Notes: generated by a model not told the origin, from the sequence alone. A stretch of 64,000 bases of DNA from Delphinus delphis (GCF_949987515.2 NC_082702.1:56265600-56329599), one strand, 5' to 3'. Counted from the stretch's first letter, positions 32,881 through 44,543 are shown. Translations and numbers: made by a program.

Positions 32881-34269
32881 GGAGGTTGGGCTGGACCACT
32901 GGATTTGGGTTATTGGAGGGAAACCGAGGGGGTGGGGCTTTCAAAACCACCAGATTCGGTGACCTCGATTCCTTCCCACTGTGATTCTATGGTTGGGCTG
33001 AGGGCTAGCTCACACCATTCCCACTTTGAAGCTGGGAAGCTGATGGAATTTACAACAGAGTTGCTGGGCACAGTTGTGCAGGTTGCTGACTGCACAAGAG
33101 GGCCTTTCCTGATTGGCGTGAAGTTGAATGTCAAGGTCTCTCAACATGAATACAAGATATGTACGCAGCACTTTTAAATTTAAGAGCAATTTCCTGTAAT
33201 CTAGACGTTAATAGACTTAGAACCCATTGTTTCCTGAGGCCATCTAAGCATCTGGGAGGAAGGTCTGCAGGATGAGGAATAAGTTCACAGGTAAGGAGGG
33301 AGGGTTGAGAGCAATGTTCGTTCTCCACCTTCTCCTTCTCCCCTGTTTGCTGGCGGGACGGTGAGGATCCCAGAGAAGAAACTGGAAACACCTGGGGACC
33401 CATAACCACAGGTGGAAGAGGCCTGGGTCCCTAATAAGCGTGTGGAGCCGTGCTCTGTGCTAACTTGCCCCTGGATTACGTCCAGAGTGAAAAATGAACT
33501 TTGCTTGAGAGATGCCACCGAAATTTCAGGACCCATTTATTACAGCAGCTGGTGCCTTGACTAACTACAGTCCTTTGCCCTGAAGAGCTGTATGTCCGGG
33601 TCACAGGAACCGGTGGGTGAGGCCTCAGTGAAAATGTGCAGGCCTCCCTATACTGGCCCGACCTCCCCTGCCGAGCTTCCTGGTGGCCTGGGGAGGAGGG
33701 AAGTTTCTGGGCTTCCTGCCCCTGTTCCCCCACCATCCAGCACACCCTTCTCGGTCTCCACCCTGCCCTTCTCCTCCACACATGCATAATTAGAAGCTGC
33801 TGGTCAGAGGCTGGCCAGTAGCCAAGGCATTTTCTCTACATGGGAAAACAGAAAGTAAGGTTATAAGTTCCAAGCCCTGGAAACCACCTAGAACTCCGAA
33901 GCTGTTTGGCCGAGTACTGTCCTCATGGAGTCTCAGAGGGACCACTGGCCTCTGAACGCCGGGATGGCCATCCTTCCTCGGGCTTGAGGCTCTTCTCTCC
34001 CTCTGGGCCCTTGTTTGGCACCAGAAGGAAGGATGGAGCATGGGGAGGCTTCTGGACTTCCCAGTGTGCAGGGGCCTGGAGGGAACTGGGGGCGGGGTGG
34101 GGAAGGAAGAGGACTGAGTGGGGCCCGAGGGAGATCCCCGAAGGGTCACCACGCCAGCGTAGCATGGTAGGGGGCTCCAGGGGGGTCTCTCCCTCCTGCC
34201 AGCATTCCAGCCTCCAATGGAGGCACAACTGTCACTGAGGGAGACACGAGAGAACTGTCGAAGTTACAG
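32881..34269. other. Unassigned non-coding DNA
   Basis: No recognised repeat or gene. Frames here are under 125 codons and overlap on both strands. Confidence 0.45.
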
Positions 34270-34370
34270 GAAAGGGGCCACATCACTTGAGGTTGGGAAG
34301 GTCACCCTGTGAGGCCCAGTGACTCACCGGCCTCACATCCTCAGTAGATGACAGAACTGGGATCTTTGGA
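34270..34370 (-). mobile_element. MIR SINE fragment, antisense
   Basis: The text 'gaggttgggaaggtcaccct', 'gaggcccagtgactcaccgg' and 'gatgacagaactgggatctt' fits the middle of an antisense MIR. Confidence 0.6.
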
Positions 34371-34959
34371 CTCTACAGCCCATACTGCAGAGAAAATAGA
34401 TGCGCAAATGTCTTCTTTCTTACTCAGAAAAGAAGTACGTGCTTGTACAAATTCAAACAGCATTAAAGCCTGTAAAATATGGCCCGCCTTCTTTGATCCT
34501 CCACTTACTGGCGGGTGGGCTCTATCTCCCCCTCTGGAGTATGGGCAGGCTCTCTGGCCACTTGACCAAGAGAGCTGGCAGGAATGAGGCTGTCTAGGCC
34601 GGGTCAGACGAGCAGGCAGCTTCTTCCCAGTGCCATCAGGGCGCTTGCCGGCCACCACGTAAGCCGCCCAACTTCCCCAAGGCCGCCATATTGGAAGGAC
34701 CACACTGGGGGCTCCCATCCGCGGCCCAGCCGAGCTCCAGACGGCCGTCAGCAACAGCTGCCGGCCTGGGTGTCCCGGCCGCTTGACATGTGAATCTGGA
34801 GCGTGAGCAGAGCATGAGGCGTTTCCCCATTCACTTTGCGTGTGGAGTATACGCAGAACCATCTATTTACGCATAACTTCATTTCTACAACCAATGTTTC
34901 TTCAGGGTCTTCTCTTAGTCAAAATTCTTAGCCAGACGTACTTTGAAATTCGTATTTCC
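34371..34959. other. Unassigned non-coding DNA
   Basis: No recognised repeat or gene. A GC-rich patch at 34600-34760 contains 'gccgccatattgg', a YY1-like sequence, but nothing else marks a promoter. Confidence 0.4.
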
Positions 34960-34970
34960 CTTGGATTTTT

Positions 34971-35172
34971 TTTTTTTGTGGTACGCGGGCCCCTCACCGT
35001 TGTGGCCTCTCCCGTTGCGGAGCACAGGCTCCGGACGCGCAGGCTCAGCGGCCACGGCTCACGGGCCCAGCCGCTCCGCAGCATGTGGGATCCTCCCGGA
35101 CCGGGGCACGAACCCGCGTCCCCCGCATCGGCAGGTTTACTCCCAACCACTGCGCCACCCGCGAAGCCCTCT
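34971..35172 (-). mobile_element. CHR-2-type SINE, antisense
   Basis: Minus strand: diverged head 'gggcttcgcgggtggcgcag', B box 'ggttcgtgccc', body 'tccggagcctgtgctccgca', A tail. An 11-bp target-site duplication, cttggattttt, lies at 34960-34970 and 35173-35183. Changes in the head set this copy apart from the others. Confidence 0.95.
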
Positions 35173-35183
35173 CTTGGATTTTT

Positions 35184-35729
35184 AAAAAAGACAATATGGT
35201 GCTTATACGGGGATTCATTTAATACCTTTAGTGGATTCTAGTTCTTTTCTATTTCTGTTTCTCCGGTGAAACGTGATTTTCACGCTAAGTGGAAGAAATA
35301 GACTGAACAGACTCAAGTCAGATCAGGTCAGGTTTGGCATCAAATTTTCAAAACGAACCAGAAGCAAACAAAACCCCCAAACAATTGTGTGCTTTTCAGA
35401 GTCTTGGGTTTTGGGATTGTGAAAAGGGGTGGCGGGGCTGTGTTGATTTTTATGGGAAATCATACCTTCCATTTATGGAAAGTGAAACTGATTTTCCTTT
35501 TATCTTGGTGATACACAGTTTCCCTTCTGAATACAAGTTGTAAGTTACAAAAAAAAAAGTTGATTAACATAAATATATTAAGTAAACAAAAAATACAAGT
35601 GGCATGCAGATACAATAAAAATAGCGATGACCTAAATTTAGGGAACACAGATCTAACCCAGGCCCCACGGCAACATGGAGGGCGTAATGGACTGTCTTTC
35701 CAGTTCCATTCTGCAGGAAATAATAGCGA
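35184..35729. other. Unassigned AT-rich non-coding DNA
   Basis: No recognised repeat or gene. Confidence 0.45.
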
Positions 35730-35925
35730 ATACTTATCAGGTACTTATTGTGTGCTGCTATTTGTCTATGTACTTGAAATATACTACCTTGTTTAATTCT
35801 CACAAGAACTCTGGGAGGAGGAGACTTTCTTCTTATCCCCATTTTACAGAGGAGAAGACTGAGACACAGAGGTGAAGTAACCTGCCTAGAACCATTACCT
35901 AATAAGTGGTAGGGGGGGACCCTGT
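35730..35925 (-). mobile_element. MIR SINE, antisense, near full length
   Basis: It has 'ggtacttattgtgtgctgct', 'ttaattctcacaagaactct', 'ccccattttacagaggagaa' and 'ctgagacacagaggtgaagt' in antisense MIR order. Confidence 0.9.
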
Positions 35926-36017
35926 GTAGTTAACCCCTACATTCTAGCAAGCATCCGTCAGATGGGGGAACAGAGGCGTCTGCAGCAGGGCTCAACCAGA
36001 GAAGCAGAAGCAGGTGG

Positions 36018-36155
36018 AGAGATAAAGATGTAGATATAGGTATAGACATGGATATACAGATGGATACAGATACATGGATAGATCTAGTTATCTAGGTGGA
36101 TGGATATGATACAGATGGATAGGTACAGATGCACAGAGGGATGGACAGACAGAGC
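36018..36155. repeat. Degenerate (GATA/GATG)n tract
   Basis: Repeated GATA, GATG, ACAGAT and GGAT units over about 138 bases. It is impure, so it is an old tetranucleotide repeat. Confidence 0.85.
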
Positions 36156-36874
36156 ATAAGGCACTGGCTTACACTCTAGTGGGGGCTAAGCATGTCCAGT
36201 GTCCGCAGGGCAGAGGCCTAGGAAGGGAACATGAGGGGCAGGTTGGGACCCGTGGGCTCGGGTGAAGCTGTCCCAGGGGGCAGACTTGCAGGAGGGAGGA
36301 TTCAGGGATAAGGGAGGGCATTGACGACCCTGTGACTGTTGGGTCTCTCCTTCGCGGAAAACTGACATCCCTTTATAAAGACCTTCCTCCTGATTAAGCC
36401 AGGCCCATCCAAGATGAGCTCTGTTTAGATGAATTTAAAACAAACTCCTAGGGACTTACATCCCATCTGCAAAATCTCTCCCCAGCAGCAACTAGACTAG
36501 CATTGGACGAGCAACCGGGAGGAGGGGCACGCACTACGAAAAGGCCACTGCCTCCCGCCTGTCCTCCAGTCTTGCAGGAGACCGTCTGGGGCACTTGCTT
36601 CTGGCGCTAGACGCAGCCTCCTGCCTCAGGCCAGAGGCAGGCTGGACACAGAGGTCTGTCAGATGCACTCCTTCTCTGAGCCGGTGTTCCGAGGGCCCGG
36701 GCTGGGGACGGGTGGGGAGTAGAAGTCGTGGTCACGCATTTCCCTGGGTGTGGTTGGTTGGGTGTGAGCCTCGAGGCACCTGCTCTCCCGCCCAGAGGGT
36801 CCTTCGGGAAGATACCCGGGGTGATTTTCCAACTCTGCCTCCCAGGTTTAGCTAGGCCATATTTTAAAAACGTG
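36156..36874. other. Unassigned non-coding DNA
   Basis: No recognised repeat or gene. Confidence 0.45.
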
Positions 36875-37720
36875 TTTTAAACTTGTACTAATGTTTTATT
36901 GGCGTGGAACACCCATGCCTTGGTGTTGTAAGAACAGCCCTGAGCGATGATCACTGTGTGCACACCTGTGATACCAGCTCCCAGGTGAAGACACAGAACA
37001 TGACCCAGCCCCAAAGCCCCTCTTTGCCCCATTCCCACAGCCACCCCGTCCCAGGATGCTGACCTCCATCACTGCAGAGCACTTTGTTTGCTTTTGGGCT
37101 TTGTGACCAAATCAAAATCTGTGTCTGGCTTTGTTTGTGGGTATGTGGCTGTTGATTTTTTTTTTTTTTTTGCGGTATGCGGGCCTCTCACTGCTGTGGC
37201 GTCTCCCGTTGCGGAGCACAGGCTCCAGACGCGCAGGCTCAGCGGCCATGGCTCACGGGCCCAGCCGCTCCGCGGCATGTGGGATCTTCCTGGACCGGGG
37301 CACGAACCCGCCTCCCCTGCATCGGCAGGCGGACTCTCAACCTCTGCACCACCAGGGAAGCCCAAATGAATTTTTTTTTTCGGTAGCTGTTGATTTTTTA
37401 ATGTTCATTGCCGTATACTATTCCATGGTGAGACTATGTCCTCAGTCACTTCTCCACTTTACCACCGATGGATGTTTGGGTAGGGCAGCCGCGAACATTC
37501 TAGTACCTGTCTTTTGGTGAGCACACGTCCCCTTTTGGTGTGGGGGACACCCAGAAGTGGCCTTGCTGGGTCCTGGGTCGGGGAGCACGCACAGCCTTGG
37601 CGGATTCTGAGGACGGTCAACTTTAAAAGCGCTTCTGAAGCCTCCCGTCCTCAGGGCTTTGGAAACCACCCCGTGCTACAAACAGGCAGTTTTAAAAGGA
37701 TTTTTTCTTTGCAGCTTTTA
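36875..37720 (-). mobile_element. L1M fragment, antisense, split by a SINE
   Basis: Before the SINE, 'tgatcactgtgtgcacacct' and 'ccccattcccacagccaccc' resemble old L1 sequence. After it, 'ttcattgccgtatactattc', 'accgatggatgtttgggtag' and 'cgaacattctagtacctgtc' clearly follow antisense L1M ('attccattgtatg...tgatggacatttggg...gaacattcttgtac'). Confidence 0.75.
37162..37382 (-). mobile_element. CHR-2-type SINE, antisense, with extra 5' bases
   Basis: The SINE itself ends at 37363 (minus-strand head 'gggcttccctggtggtgcag', B box 'ggttcgtgccc', body 'tctggagcctgtgctccgca'). A 17-bp direct repeat (gt, g or a, then gctgttgatttttt) lies at 37145-37161 and 37383-37399 and is the likely target-site duplication. 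If so, the insert carries 19 extra non-SINE bases (37364-37382) at its 5' end. Confidence 0.9.
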
Positions 37721-38180
37721 ATAGCCGTGAAATTCTTGGCGACATGAAATATGCTCCAAAGGGGATAAAAAGAGACCTGTGCAAGTTCTTGTTCAAATAA
37801 ATAGCCTGTCTCCGGGTTGAAAGGGAAATCTGTTCCTCACACTGCAAGACTTTGCTCTGTTACTGCTTGTTTCAATCCTTATTTCTCAGTCCTTGAGTAA
37901 GACTCGGGGACCCTGTCAAACAATGTAACATTTCTTTCATTTTTATTCCTCTCGGCAGGTACTGGCTTCCTCCGGTTCAGATGAAGTTTCCACGGGTCAG
38001 CCTGACGCTCGTGGGACAGTCTCACTCCTCAGCATCTTGATCACAAGACAAGGAGCGGGGCTGCTGCCCGGCCATTCCACAGGGGAGGAACCGAGGGGCA
38101 GGGGGCAAAGTTGCTTGCCAAGGGGGCACTCCAGGTGGGAGCCCAGGTTTTTCTGATGCCAAGATGACCCTCCCCTTTTC
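37721..38180. other. Unassigned non-coding DNA
   Basis: No recognised repeat or gene. Confidence 0.45.
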
Positions 38181-38188
38181 AAAAGAGC

Positions 38189-38890
38189 ACCCCTTCTGAA
38201 TGTAAATTGGTACAGCCACTATGGAGAACAGTTACGGAGCTTCCTGAAAAAAACAGAACTATGATCCAGCAATCCCACTCCTGGGCGTATATCTGGACAA
38301 AACTATAATTCAAAAAGATACATGCACCCCTATGTTCATTGCAGCCCTATTCACAATAGCCAAGACATGGAAGCAACCTAGGTGTCCCTCGACAGATGAA
38401 TGGATAAAGAAGGTGTGGTACATATACACAATGGAATACTACTCAGCCATAAAAAAGAACGAAATAATGCCATTTGCAGCAACATGGATGCAACTAGAGA
38501 TTATCATACTAAGTGAAGTAAGTCAGAAAGAGAAAGAAAAGACCATATGATGTTACTTATATGTGGAATCTAAAATGATACAAATGAACTTATTTACAAA
38601 ACAAAAATAGACTCACAGATGTAGAAAACAAACCTATGGTTACCAAAGGCGACAGGGGGGAGGGAGGGATAAATTAGGAGTTTGGGATTAACATACACAC
38701 GCTACTATATATAAAATAGATAAAAACAAGGATGTAACGTGTATAGCACAGGGAACTATATTCCGTATCCTGTAATAAACAACAACGGAAAAGGATATGA
38801 AAAAGAATATATATATGTGTATCGGAATCACTTTGCTGTGTACCTGAAACTAGCACAACATTGTAAACCGAATATACTTCCGTTAAAAAA
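38189..38890 (+). mobile_element. L1 3'-end fragment, sense (5'-truncated)
   Basis: The first part is the end of ORF2, readable near 38332-38550 as a frame with the terminal 'MEYYSAIKK' motif typical of L1. The 3' UTR follows with 'ggtaccatg'-free text such as 'aacaaacctatggttaccaa' and 'tagcacagggaactatattc', then an A run. An approximate direct repeat, aaaagagc, lies at 38181-38188 and 38891-38898. About 700 bp remain of a full element, and nothing suggests activity. Confidence 0.92.
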
Positions 38891-38929
38891 AAAAGAGCCT
38901 CCCCCAACCCCCCTGCCAACTGCAGTGTA

Positions 38930-39340
38930 ACATACACGTGGGAAAATGCACAGGAGATAAGGGACATCTCAGGGAAGTTTCACCAACTGAACACAGTCCA
39001 GCACCCGGGTCAAAACTCAGAACGAGACCAGCCCCTGAAGCCCCCTGGAGCCCCCGCCCCGTGTACGCCCTGGCCTCTCTCGACTTCCAAGAGCGCAGAT
39101 TAATTTATCTGTTCTTGAAATTCATCATACAAACAGATTCACGGAACACTCTGCTCTTCCCGGATTCTTTCTCTCAGCCCCGTGTGAGACGCATACGTGT
39201 TGTTGCGTGTAGCGACAGCATGTTGGTCTCCACGCAATTTATTTACCGATCCCCCTGCAGATAGGCATTTGGGTGGGTCCCAGTTTGGGGCTGTGGGGCA
39301 CACACGACACGACACGGGCAACCACGCTCGGGCTCGACTG
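38930..39340 (-). mobile_element. L1M fragment, antisense
   Basis: The text 'agtttcaccaactgaacaca', 'cagcacccgggtcaaaactc', 'tcttgaaattcatcatacaa', 'gttgttgcgtgtagcgacag' and 'gcatttgggtgggtcccagt' follows the antisense L1M 3' region in order. Confidence 0.75.
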
Positions 39341-40104
39341 CAGCAAATGCTATAAGATGATTTTCCAAAGTCAGGGGACCAACGTGAGCTCCCACCTGCA
39401 ACGCAGGAGTTTTCTGGATCTCTCGCGATGGGTTTTTAGGGTCTTGGACGCCTGGGTGAGTTTTTTCCCACTGCGTCCTCTAAACCGGGGCTTATAATCC
39501 AGCCAGGATCCCGGATGCAAGGGTCTGGCGAGTCTGCCTCAAGTGCAAGGAGTCAGGGTTTCAAGTGACCCAGCTATCTCCCCCCCCTTCCCCGCCCACA
39601 CACAGTTATCTCTGCGCTCGCTCACCCCAGGACCCAATTATCTCCGCAGTCCAAATTCCTGCCTCTGAAGTGGAGCTGGGTCTTTGATCTTCCCTTCGGG
39701 GAAGATCTGAGCTCGGCGGAGGGCCTGGGGTGCAGGCCAGGCTGTGAGGTGACTTGAGTCCTGGCCTTTGGCCAGGCGGGCTCCCTGGGGACACTGTAGG
39801 GGCAGTTATCATGGGGAGCTGGGGGCGCCTCTGCCATCTCGCCTTCCGAACCTGAAGCTCTGTCAAACGGCTGTGTCTTCCCTTATCTGAGGGGCAATGA
39901 GGGAGCCAGTGGGGGGCGGCTCTGGCTTTGCAGGGGAACCTAATAACTCCTTCAGCCACATATCTGGGGAGCCCCAAGGTATGCCAGGTGCTGTGCCGGG
40001 GATGGGGTGCAGTGGCAAGAGAGGCCTTCCTGACCGTGTGAAGTTCTCAGGGCTGAGACTGAAGGATATGCACACTTGTGGGGTGCTGATGACCTTGGGA
40101 CAGG
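39341..40104. other. Unassigned non-coding DNA
   Basis: No secure repeat or gene. The text 'gtatgccaggtgctgtgccg' near 39978 hints at an old L2/MIR3 piece. Confidence 0.4.
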
Positions 40105-40802
40105 CAAAGGTCTCTTAAACACGACCCAGACAATGCAACCCTAAGAGACAAAGTTGGTACGACGGACCTCATCAAAATAAGAAACTTCTGTTCATCAAAA
40201 GACACCATTGAGAACCCGAAAAGACAAGCCACAGACTGGGAGAAAATATTCCAAATACGTGTATCTCATAAAGGACTCACAGAATAGACAAAGAACTCCC
40301 ACAATCCCACAAATCAATAAGAAAAAGACAAAGAGCTGGGTGAAATCCAGGCGAAAGCCTAGAACCGGCATCTCCATGAGGAGGATACGGAATGGCCAGG
40401 GAGCAAATGCGACACCCCGGGCATCACTGCTCACGGAGAAATGTCACAAAGTCATAAGGAGGCACGGCTCCCACCCACAGAATATCAAGGGCTAGAGAAG
40501 GGGCAGAACAGCCGGGACTCACGCCCTGCCCACGGGGCCCAAAGTGACATAGGGAAACGGTTCACTAGTTCCCCCTTAGACACAGTCCCAAGAGAATGAG
40601 GACGTCGGTCACCAAAAGACTCCTACAAAGGTGTCCACGGTGGCTTCATGGATCACAGCCCTACACTGGGAATAAGCCCAGGGTCCACCGGTAGTAGATG
40701 GGTACGTCAACTGTGAGATGTTCAGACAATGGAATACTACTAGGCAGCAGGAAAGATTCCAGGATCAATGTAGGCCACGGTGCAGATGAACCTCCAGAAC
40801 CT
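40105..40802 (+). mobile_element. L1M fragment, diverged
   Basis: The text 'ggacctcatcaaaataagaa', 'acttctgttcatcaaaagac', 'agactgggagaaaatattcc' and 'caatggaatactactaggca' is L1 ORF2 3' sequence with many changes. The middle (40330-40640) is very diverged. The fragment runs directly into the minisatellite. Confidence 0.82.
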
Positions 40803-41935
40803 TGACCACTGTGCCCATGGCAATGACTACTGGGCCAACACAATGACCAGCGGGCCCACAGCAATGACCAGCGGGCTCACAGCAATGAGCACGGGGCTCA
40901 TAGCAATGACCACCGGGCCCACGCAATGACCACCGGGCCCACGGCAATGACCACCGGGCTCATAGCAATGACCACCGGGCCCACGCAATGACCACCGGGC
41001 TCACAGCAATGACCACCGGACTCATAGCAATGACCACCGGGCCCACGCAATGACCACCGGGCTCACAGCAATGACCACCGGGCCCACGCAATGACCACCG
41101 GGCCCACAGCAATGACCACCGGACTCATAGCAATGACCACCGGGCCCACGCAATGACCACCGGGCTCACAGCAATGACCACCGGGCCCAGGCAATGACCA
41201 CCAGACTCACAGCAATGACCACTGGGCTCATAGCAATGACCACTGGGCCAATACAATGACTACTGGGCCCACGCAATGACCACCGGGCTCACAGCAATGA
41301 CCACCGGGCTCATAGCAATGATCACCGGGCCCACGCAATGACCACCGGGCTCACAGCAATGACCACCGGGCCCACGCAATGACCACCGGGCTCACAGCAA
41401 TGACCACCGGGCTCACAGCAATGACCACCGGGCCCACGCAATGACCACCGGGCTCACAGCAATGACCACCGGGCTCACAGCAATGACCACCGGGCCCACG
41501 CAATGACCACCGGGCCCACGCAATGACCACCGGACCCATGCAATGACCACCGGGCCCACACAATGACCACCGGGCTCATAGCAATGACCACCGGGCCCAC
41601 ACAATGACCACCGGGCTCATAGCAATGACCACCGGGCCCACACAATGACCACCGGGCTCATAGCAATGACCACCGGGCTCACAGCAATGACCACGGGGCT
41701 CATAGTAATGACCACTGGGCCAATACAATGACCAGCGGGCTCACAGCAATGACCACCGGGCTCACAGCAATGACCACCGGGCCCACGCAATGACCACCGG
41801 GCTCACAGCAATGACCACCGGGCTCATAGCAATGACCACCGGGCCAATACAATGACTACCGGGCCCACAGCAATGACCACCGGGCCCACGCAATGACCAC
41901 TGGGCCCACAGCAACGACCCCAGCCCACCCTGGCC
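40803..41935. repeat. 20/21-bp minisatellite, about 54 units
   Basis: About 1.1 kb of units built on 'caatgaccaccgggcccacg' (20 bp) and a 21-bp variant ending ctcatag or ctcacag. Counting 'caatgac'-type starts by eye gives about 54 units. The two unit types alternate in blocks, giving higher-order patterns. On the minus strand the array reads as repeated seven-residue peptides, but shifts between 20- and 21-bp units break every frame, so it is not a gene. No known satellite family is recognised. Confidence 0.95.
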
Positions 41936-42134
41936 AGGCAGGCAGCACTGTTGTCCCCCATCCCCGCGGCCGACTGAGCTGCAGGCCCCACGATGGCCTG
42001 TGCTGGAATAATGACGGTGGCTGTGGTCATCACAGCTGGGCAGCGAGTGTGGTCATTACACTCTGTTCACGTACTTCCTGTTCGCACAGCACAGGTTTAC
42101 CGAATACAAACGATCTGAAAGTCTGTGTGGTTTC
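41936..42134. other. Unassigned non-coding DNA
   Basis: Short spacer after the minisatellite without a recognised element. Confidence 0.4.
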
Positions 42135-42275
42135 CTAGTTCAGGGCAGCCGTTCCCAGCTTTGCCGCTTATCAGCTGGGTGACCTTGGACGCGACGTGTA
42201 ACCTCTCTGTGCCTTGGTGCCCCCATCTGTAAAATGCAGATAATGAGGGCATCCAATGCTCCACTACACCCGAGT
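42135..42275 (+). mobile_element. MIR SINE
   Basis: It contains 'atcagctgggtgaccttgga', 'aacctctctgtgccttggtg' and 'catctgtaaaatgcagataa', a clear MIR core. Confidence 0.9.
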
Positions 42276-42429
42276 GCGCAGGCAGAGGGGGCTGGAGACC
42301 AGTCATGCGGGAGTGATGCTGTGAACTCCACACCCCTCCCCACGCGCCAGGCTCTGTGCTGGGGAGCACGCTCCCCTCTCCGCCCACCCCCGCCACCCAC
42401 CGCCATGAGCTCCCGAGACAGCAGAACAC

Positions 42430-42600
42430 AGCATTCGGGACGTGGGCTCCAGTCCTTGCCGGCGCCTGAATCTCACGGCCTCCATCGCCTGTCTGTGAAA
42501 TGAGGCGATGACCTCAGGGGATGGTAGCAGGGCTCAAATGAGACCCGTGGCCTTAGCCAAGAGGCTGGCTGCAGGGCCAGCTCTGTAAGTGTCACCCACC
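42430..42600 (+). mobile_element. MIR SINE, diverged
   Basis: It contains 'gggctccagtccttgccggc', 'gcctgtctgtgaaatgaggc' and 'agggctcaaatgagacccgt' in MIR order. Confidence 0.65.
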
Positions 42601-43829
42601 GCTTCCGAGATGTCGTTAAACATTACCCATCGGAGCGGTTAGGCTCGGGGGGAAAATGGCAGCAAAAATGCGATCACCGGGTATTTGTCCGTGAGATGGT
42701 CAGTCGTGGGCCGGCACCCGGGGTGTCCGCAGCTGGAAGCGCCCTGCCCAGTTCATCTGTATGTCCTTCATACATCTACCTTCTGTTGGGGCATGTTTCT
42801 CCAAACTCTCAGGCCTGGCTGGATCTCCGATGGTCAGATTAAAAAAGGCCCAGGCTTCTCTCTTTGGATAAAAATGTGCTGACTGTTCACATAGCTTTGC
42901 ATAAGACGCTGGTCTTTTTAAGGCGTCTTTATGGGGTGGTTCCAGAACTCGTCTAATGGGCAGAGCGGCGCTGGGACTCATGCATATTCTCTGAGCATCA
43001 ATTCCGTGCCAGGCGCAGAGCTAGGTGTGGAGAGCAGGCAGCAGTGAAGCGGCCCCCGCCCCGTTCTCTGGCGTGTGCCACGGGACCTCCCAGACCTCGC
43101 GGGGCCGGTGAGATGAGACACGAGGACGCACACGACGGGACGGTGGAGGGGTCTGCACAAAGACACCCCCAGACCCTGCTTTTGCAATACCAGGATTCAC
43201 CCAAATTCTCATTTTTGGTCACGTTAAAGGAGGTGTCTCCTTTTGGGATTTACACCTGCTCTGAGAAAATTGCTGGCTTTGTTCTGGCTGATGGGGTGAC
43301 ACTTGGGCACGGCAGCCCTTGGCCTGTTCTCTGGGCAACTGCAAGGTCCTTTGGGCTAGACAGCTGTAAGGACATAGGGGCTGGGGGGCTTCATCCTGGG
43401 GTTCTACCCCCAGTGACACCATGGCAGTGGATGTGCACATGCCTACATGATCTGTCTTACACACCATCCTCCGAACCCCTGTGTGAGAATGTCCTTCCCC
43501 AGCAGGCGGCCCCAGACCAAGCCCAGGTCCTGTAGCTTGGCTTCTGGGAGGAGAGGCCCTGCACTGCAGCCAGGCGGACCCGGAGCTCTGCCCCACGGGC
43601 TACGCGCCTCTTCAATAGCAAGGAGCACCTCTTCCCTCCTGGCCACCCCTTCAGGGCAAAGCATCCAATGGCCTGGAACTTCCCTCAACCATCTCCACCT
43701 TCTACACCTTCCTCCTCCAAGTTCACAGGTCTTGCCTGGTGACATTCCCATTTGGTGACATTGCTATATGGTGACATTCCTCTTTGTGTACGTGCATGTC
43801 TTCTCCGCCTGGGACCATTACAGTACCCT
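42601..43829. other. Unassigned non-coding DNA
   Basis: No secure gene or repeat. An old-repeat-like 'catcaattccgtgccaggcg' lies near 42998. A frame at 43044-43535 (163 codons) has no domain. Confidence 0.4.
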
Positions 43830-44091
43830 CCACATCACTAACGGAGTGATCTTTTTAAACAGCAAGGTCTATCATGCCACTCCTTTGCTTAATAACCTTC
43901 CATGGCTCCCCACGGCCTACAAGATAGAGTCCAAATTTCCTAACAAGATATCCAAGGCTCTCCCAGTCTAGCTTAATCTCGCCTTTCTGGTTTCATATCT
44001 TGTGATGCACCCTACCTTTCAGCCTCACCTTGAACCTGCCTGTATTTAGTTTATTTCATTTCTTCCACCTGGAATGCCCTTTTTTTTCTAA
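43830..44091 (+). mobile_element. L2 LINE fragment, left part
   Basis: The text 'ggagtgatctttttaaacag', 'atgccactcctttgcttaat', 'ccatggctccccacggccta' and 'tccacctggaatgccctttt' follows the L2 3' region. It is cut by the CHR-1 SINE and resumes as 'tctccacctgg' at 44562. Confidence 0.85.
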
Positions 44092-44543
44092 TTAAAAAAA
44101 AATTAATTAATTAATTTATTTATTTTTGGCTGCATTGGGTCTTCGTTGCTGCACACAGGCTTTCTCTAGTTGTGGTGAGCGGGGGCTACTCTTTGTTGCG
44201 GTGCACGGGCTTCTCATTGCGGTGGCTTCTCTCGTTCCGGAGCACGGGCTCTAGGCGCGTGGGCTTCAGTAGTTGTGGCTCGCCGGTTCTAGAGCTCAGG
44301 CTCAGTAGTTGTGGCACGTGAGCTCAGTAGTTGTGGCACACGGGCTCTAGAGCACAGGCTCAGCAGTTGTGGCACGTGGGATCAGTAGTTGTGGCGTGCG
44401 GGCTCTAGAGCGCAGGCTCAGTAGTTGTGGCGCACAGGCTTAGTTGCTCCGCGACATGTGGGATCTTCCCGGACCTGGGATCGAACCCGTGTCCCCTGCA
44501 TTGGCAGGCGGATTCTTAACCACTGCGCCACCAGGGAAGTCCC
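44092..44543 (-). mobile_element. CHR-1-type SINE, antisense, enlarged body
   Basis: Minus strand: 'gggacttccctggtggcgca' head, B box 'ggttcgatccc', then an unusually long run of 'ccacaactactgagc'-type units, and 'gcagccaaaaataa' plus (AAAT)n tail. It is about 452 bp, roughly 100 bp longer than the copies at 1395 and 8117, because of extra internal units. The flanks 'gaatgccctttttttt' (from 44072) and 'gaacgctctttcttta' (from 44545) look like a diverged target-site duplication. Confidence 0.92.

Noticed and set aside
41351..41604. Minus-strand frames with seven-residue repeats in the minisatellite as a repeat protein
   Set aside because: The mix of 20- and 21-bp units changes frame constantly, and no flanking coding sequence exists.
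40803..41935. CRISPR array
   Set aside because: Units are tandem without unique spacers, and the genome is mammalian.
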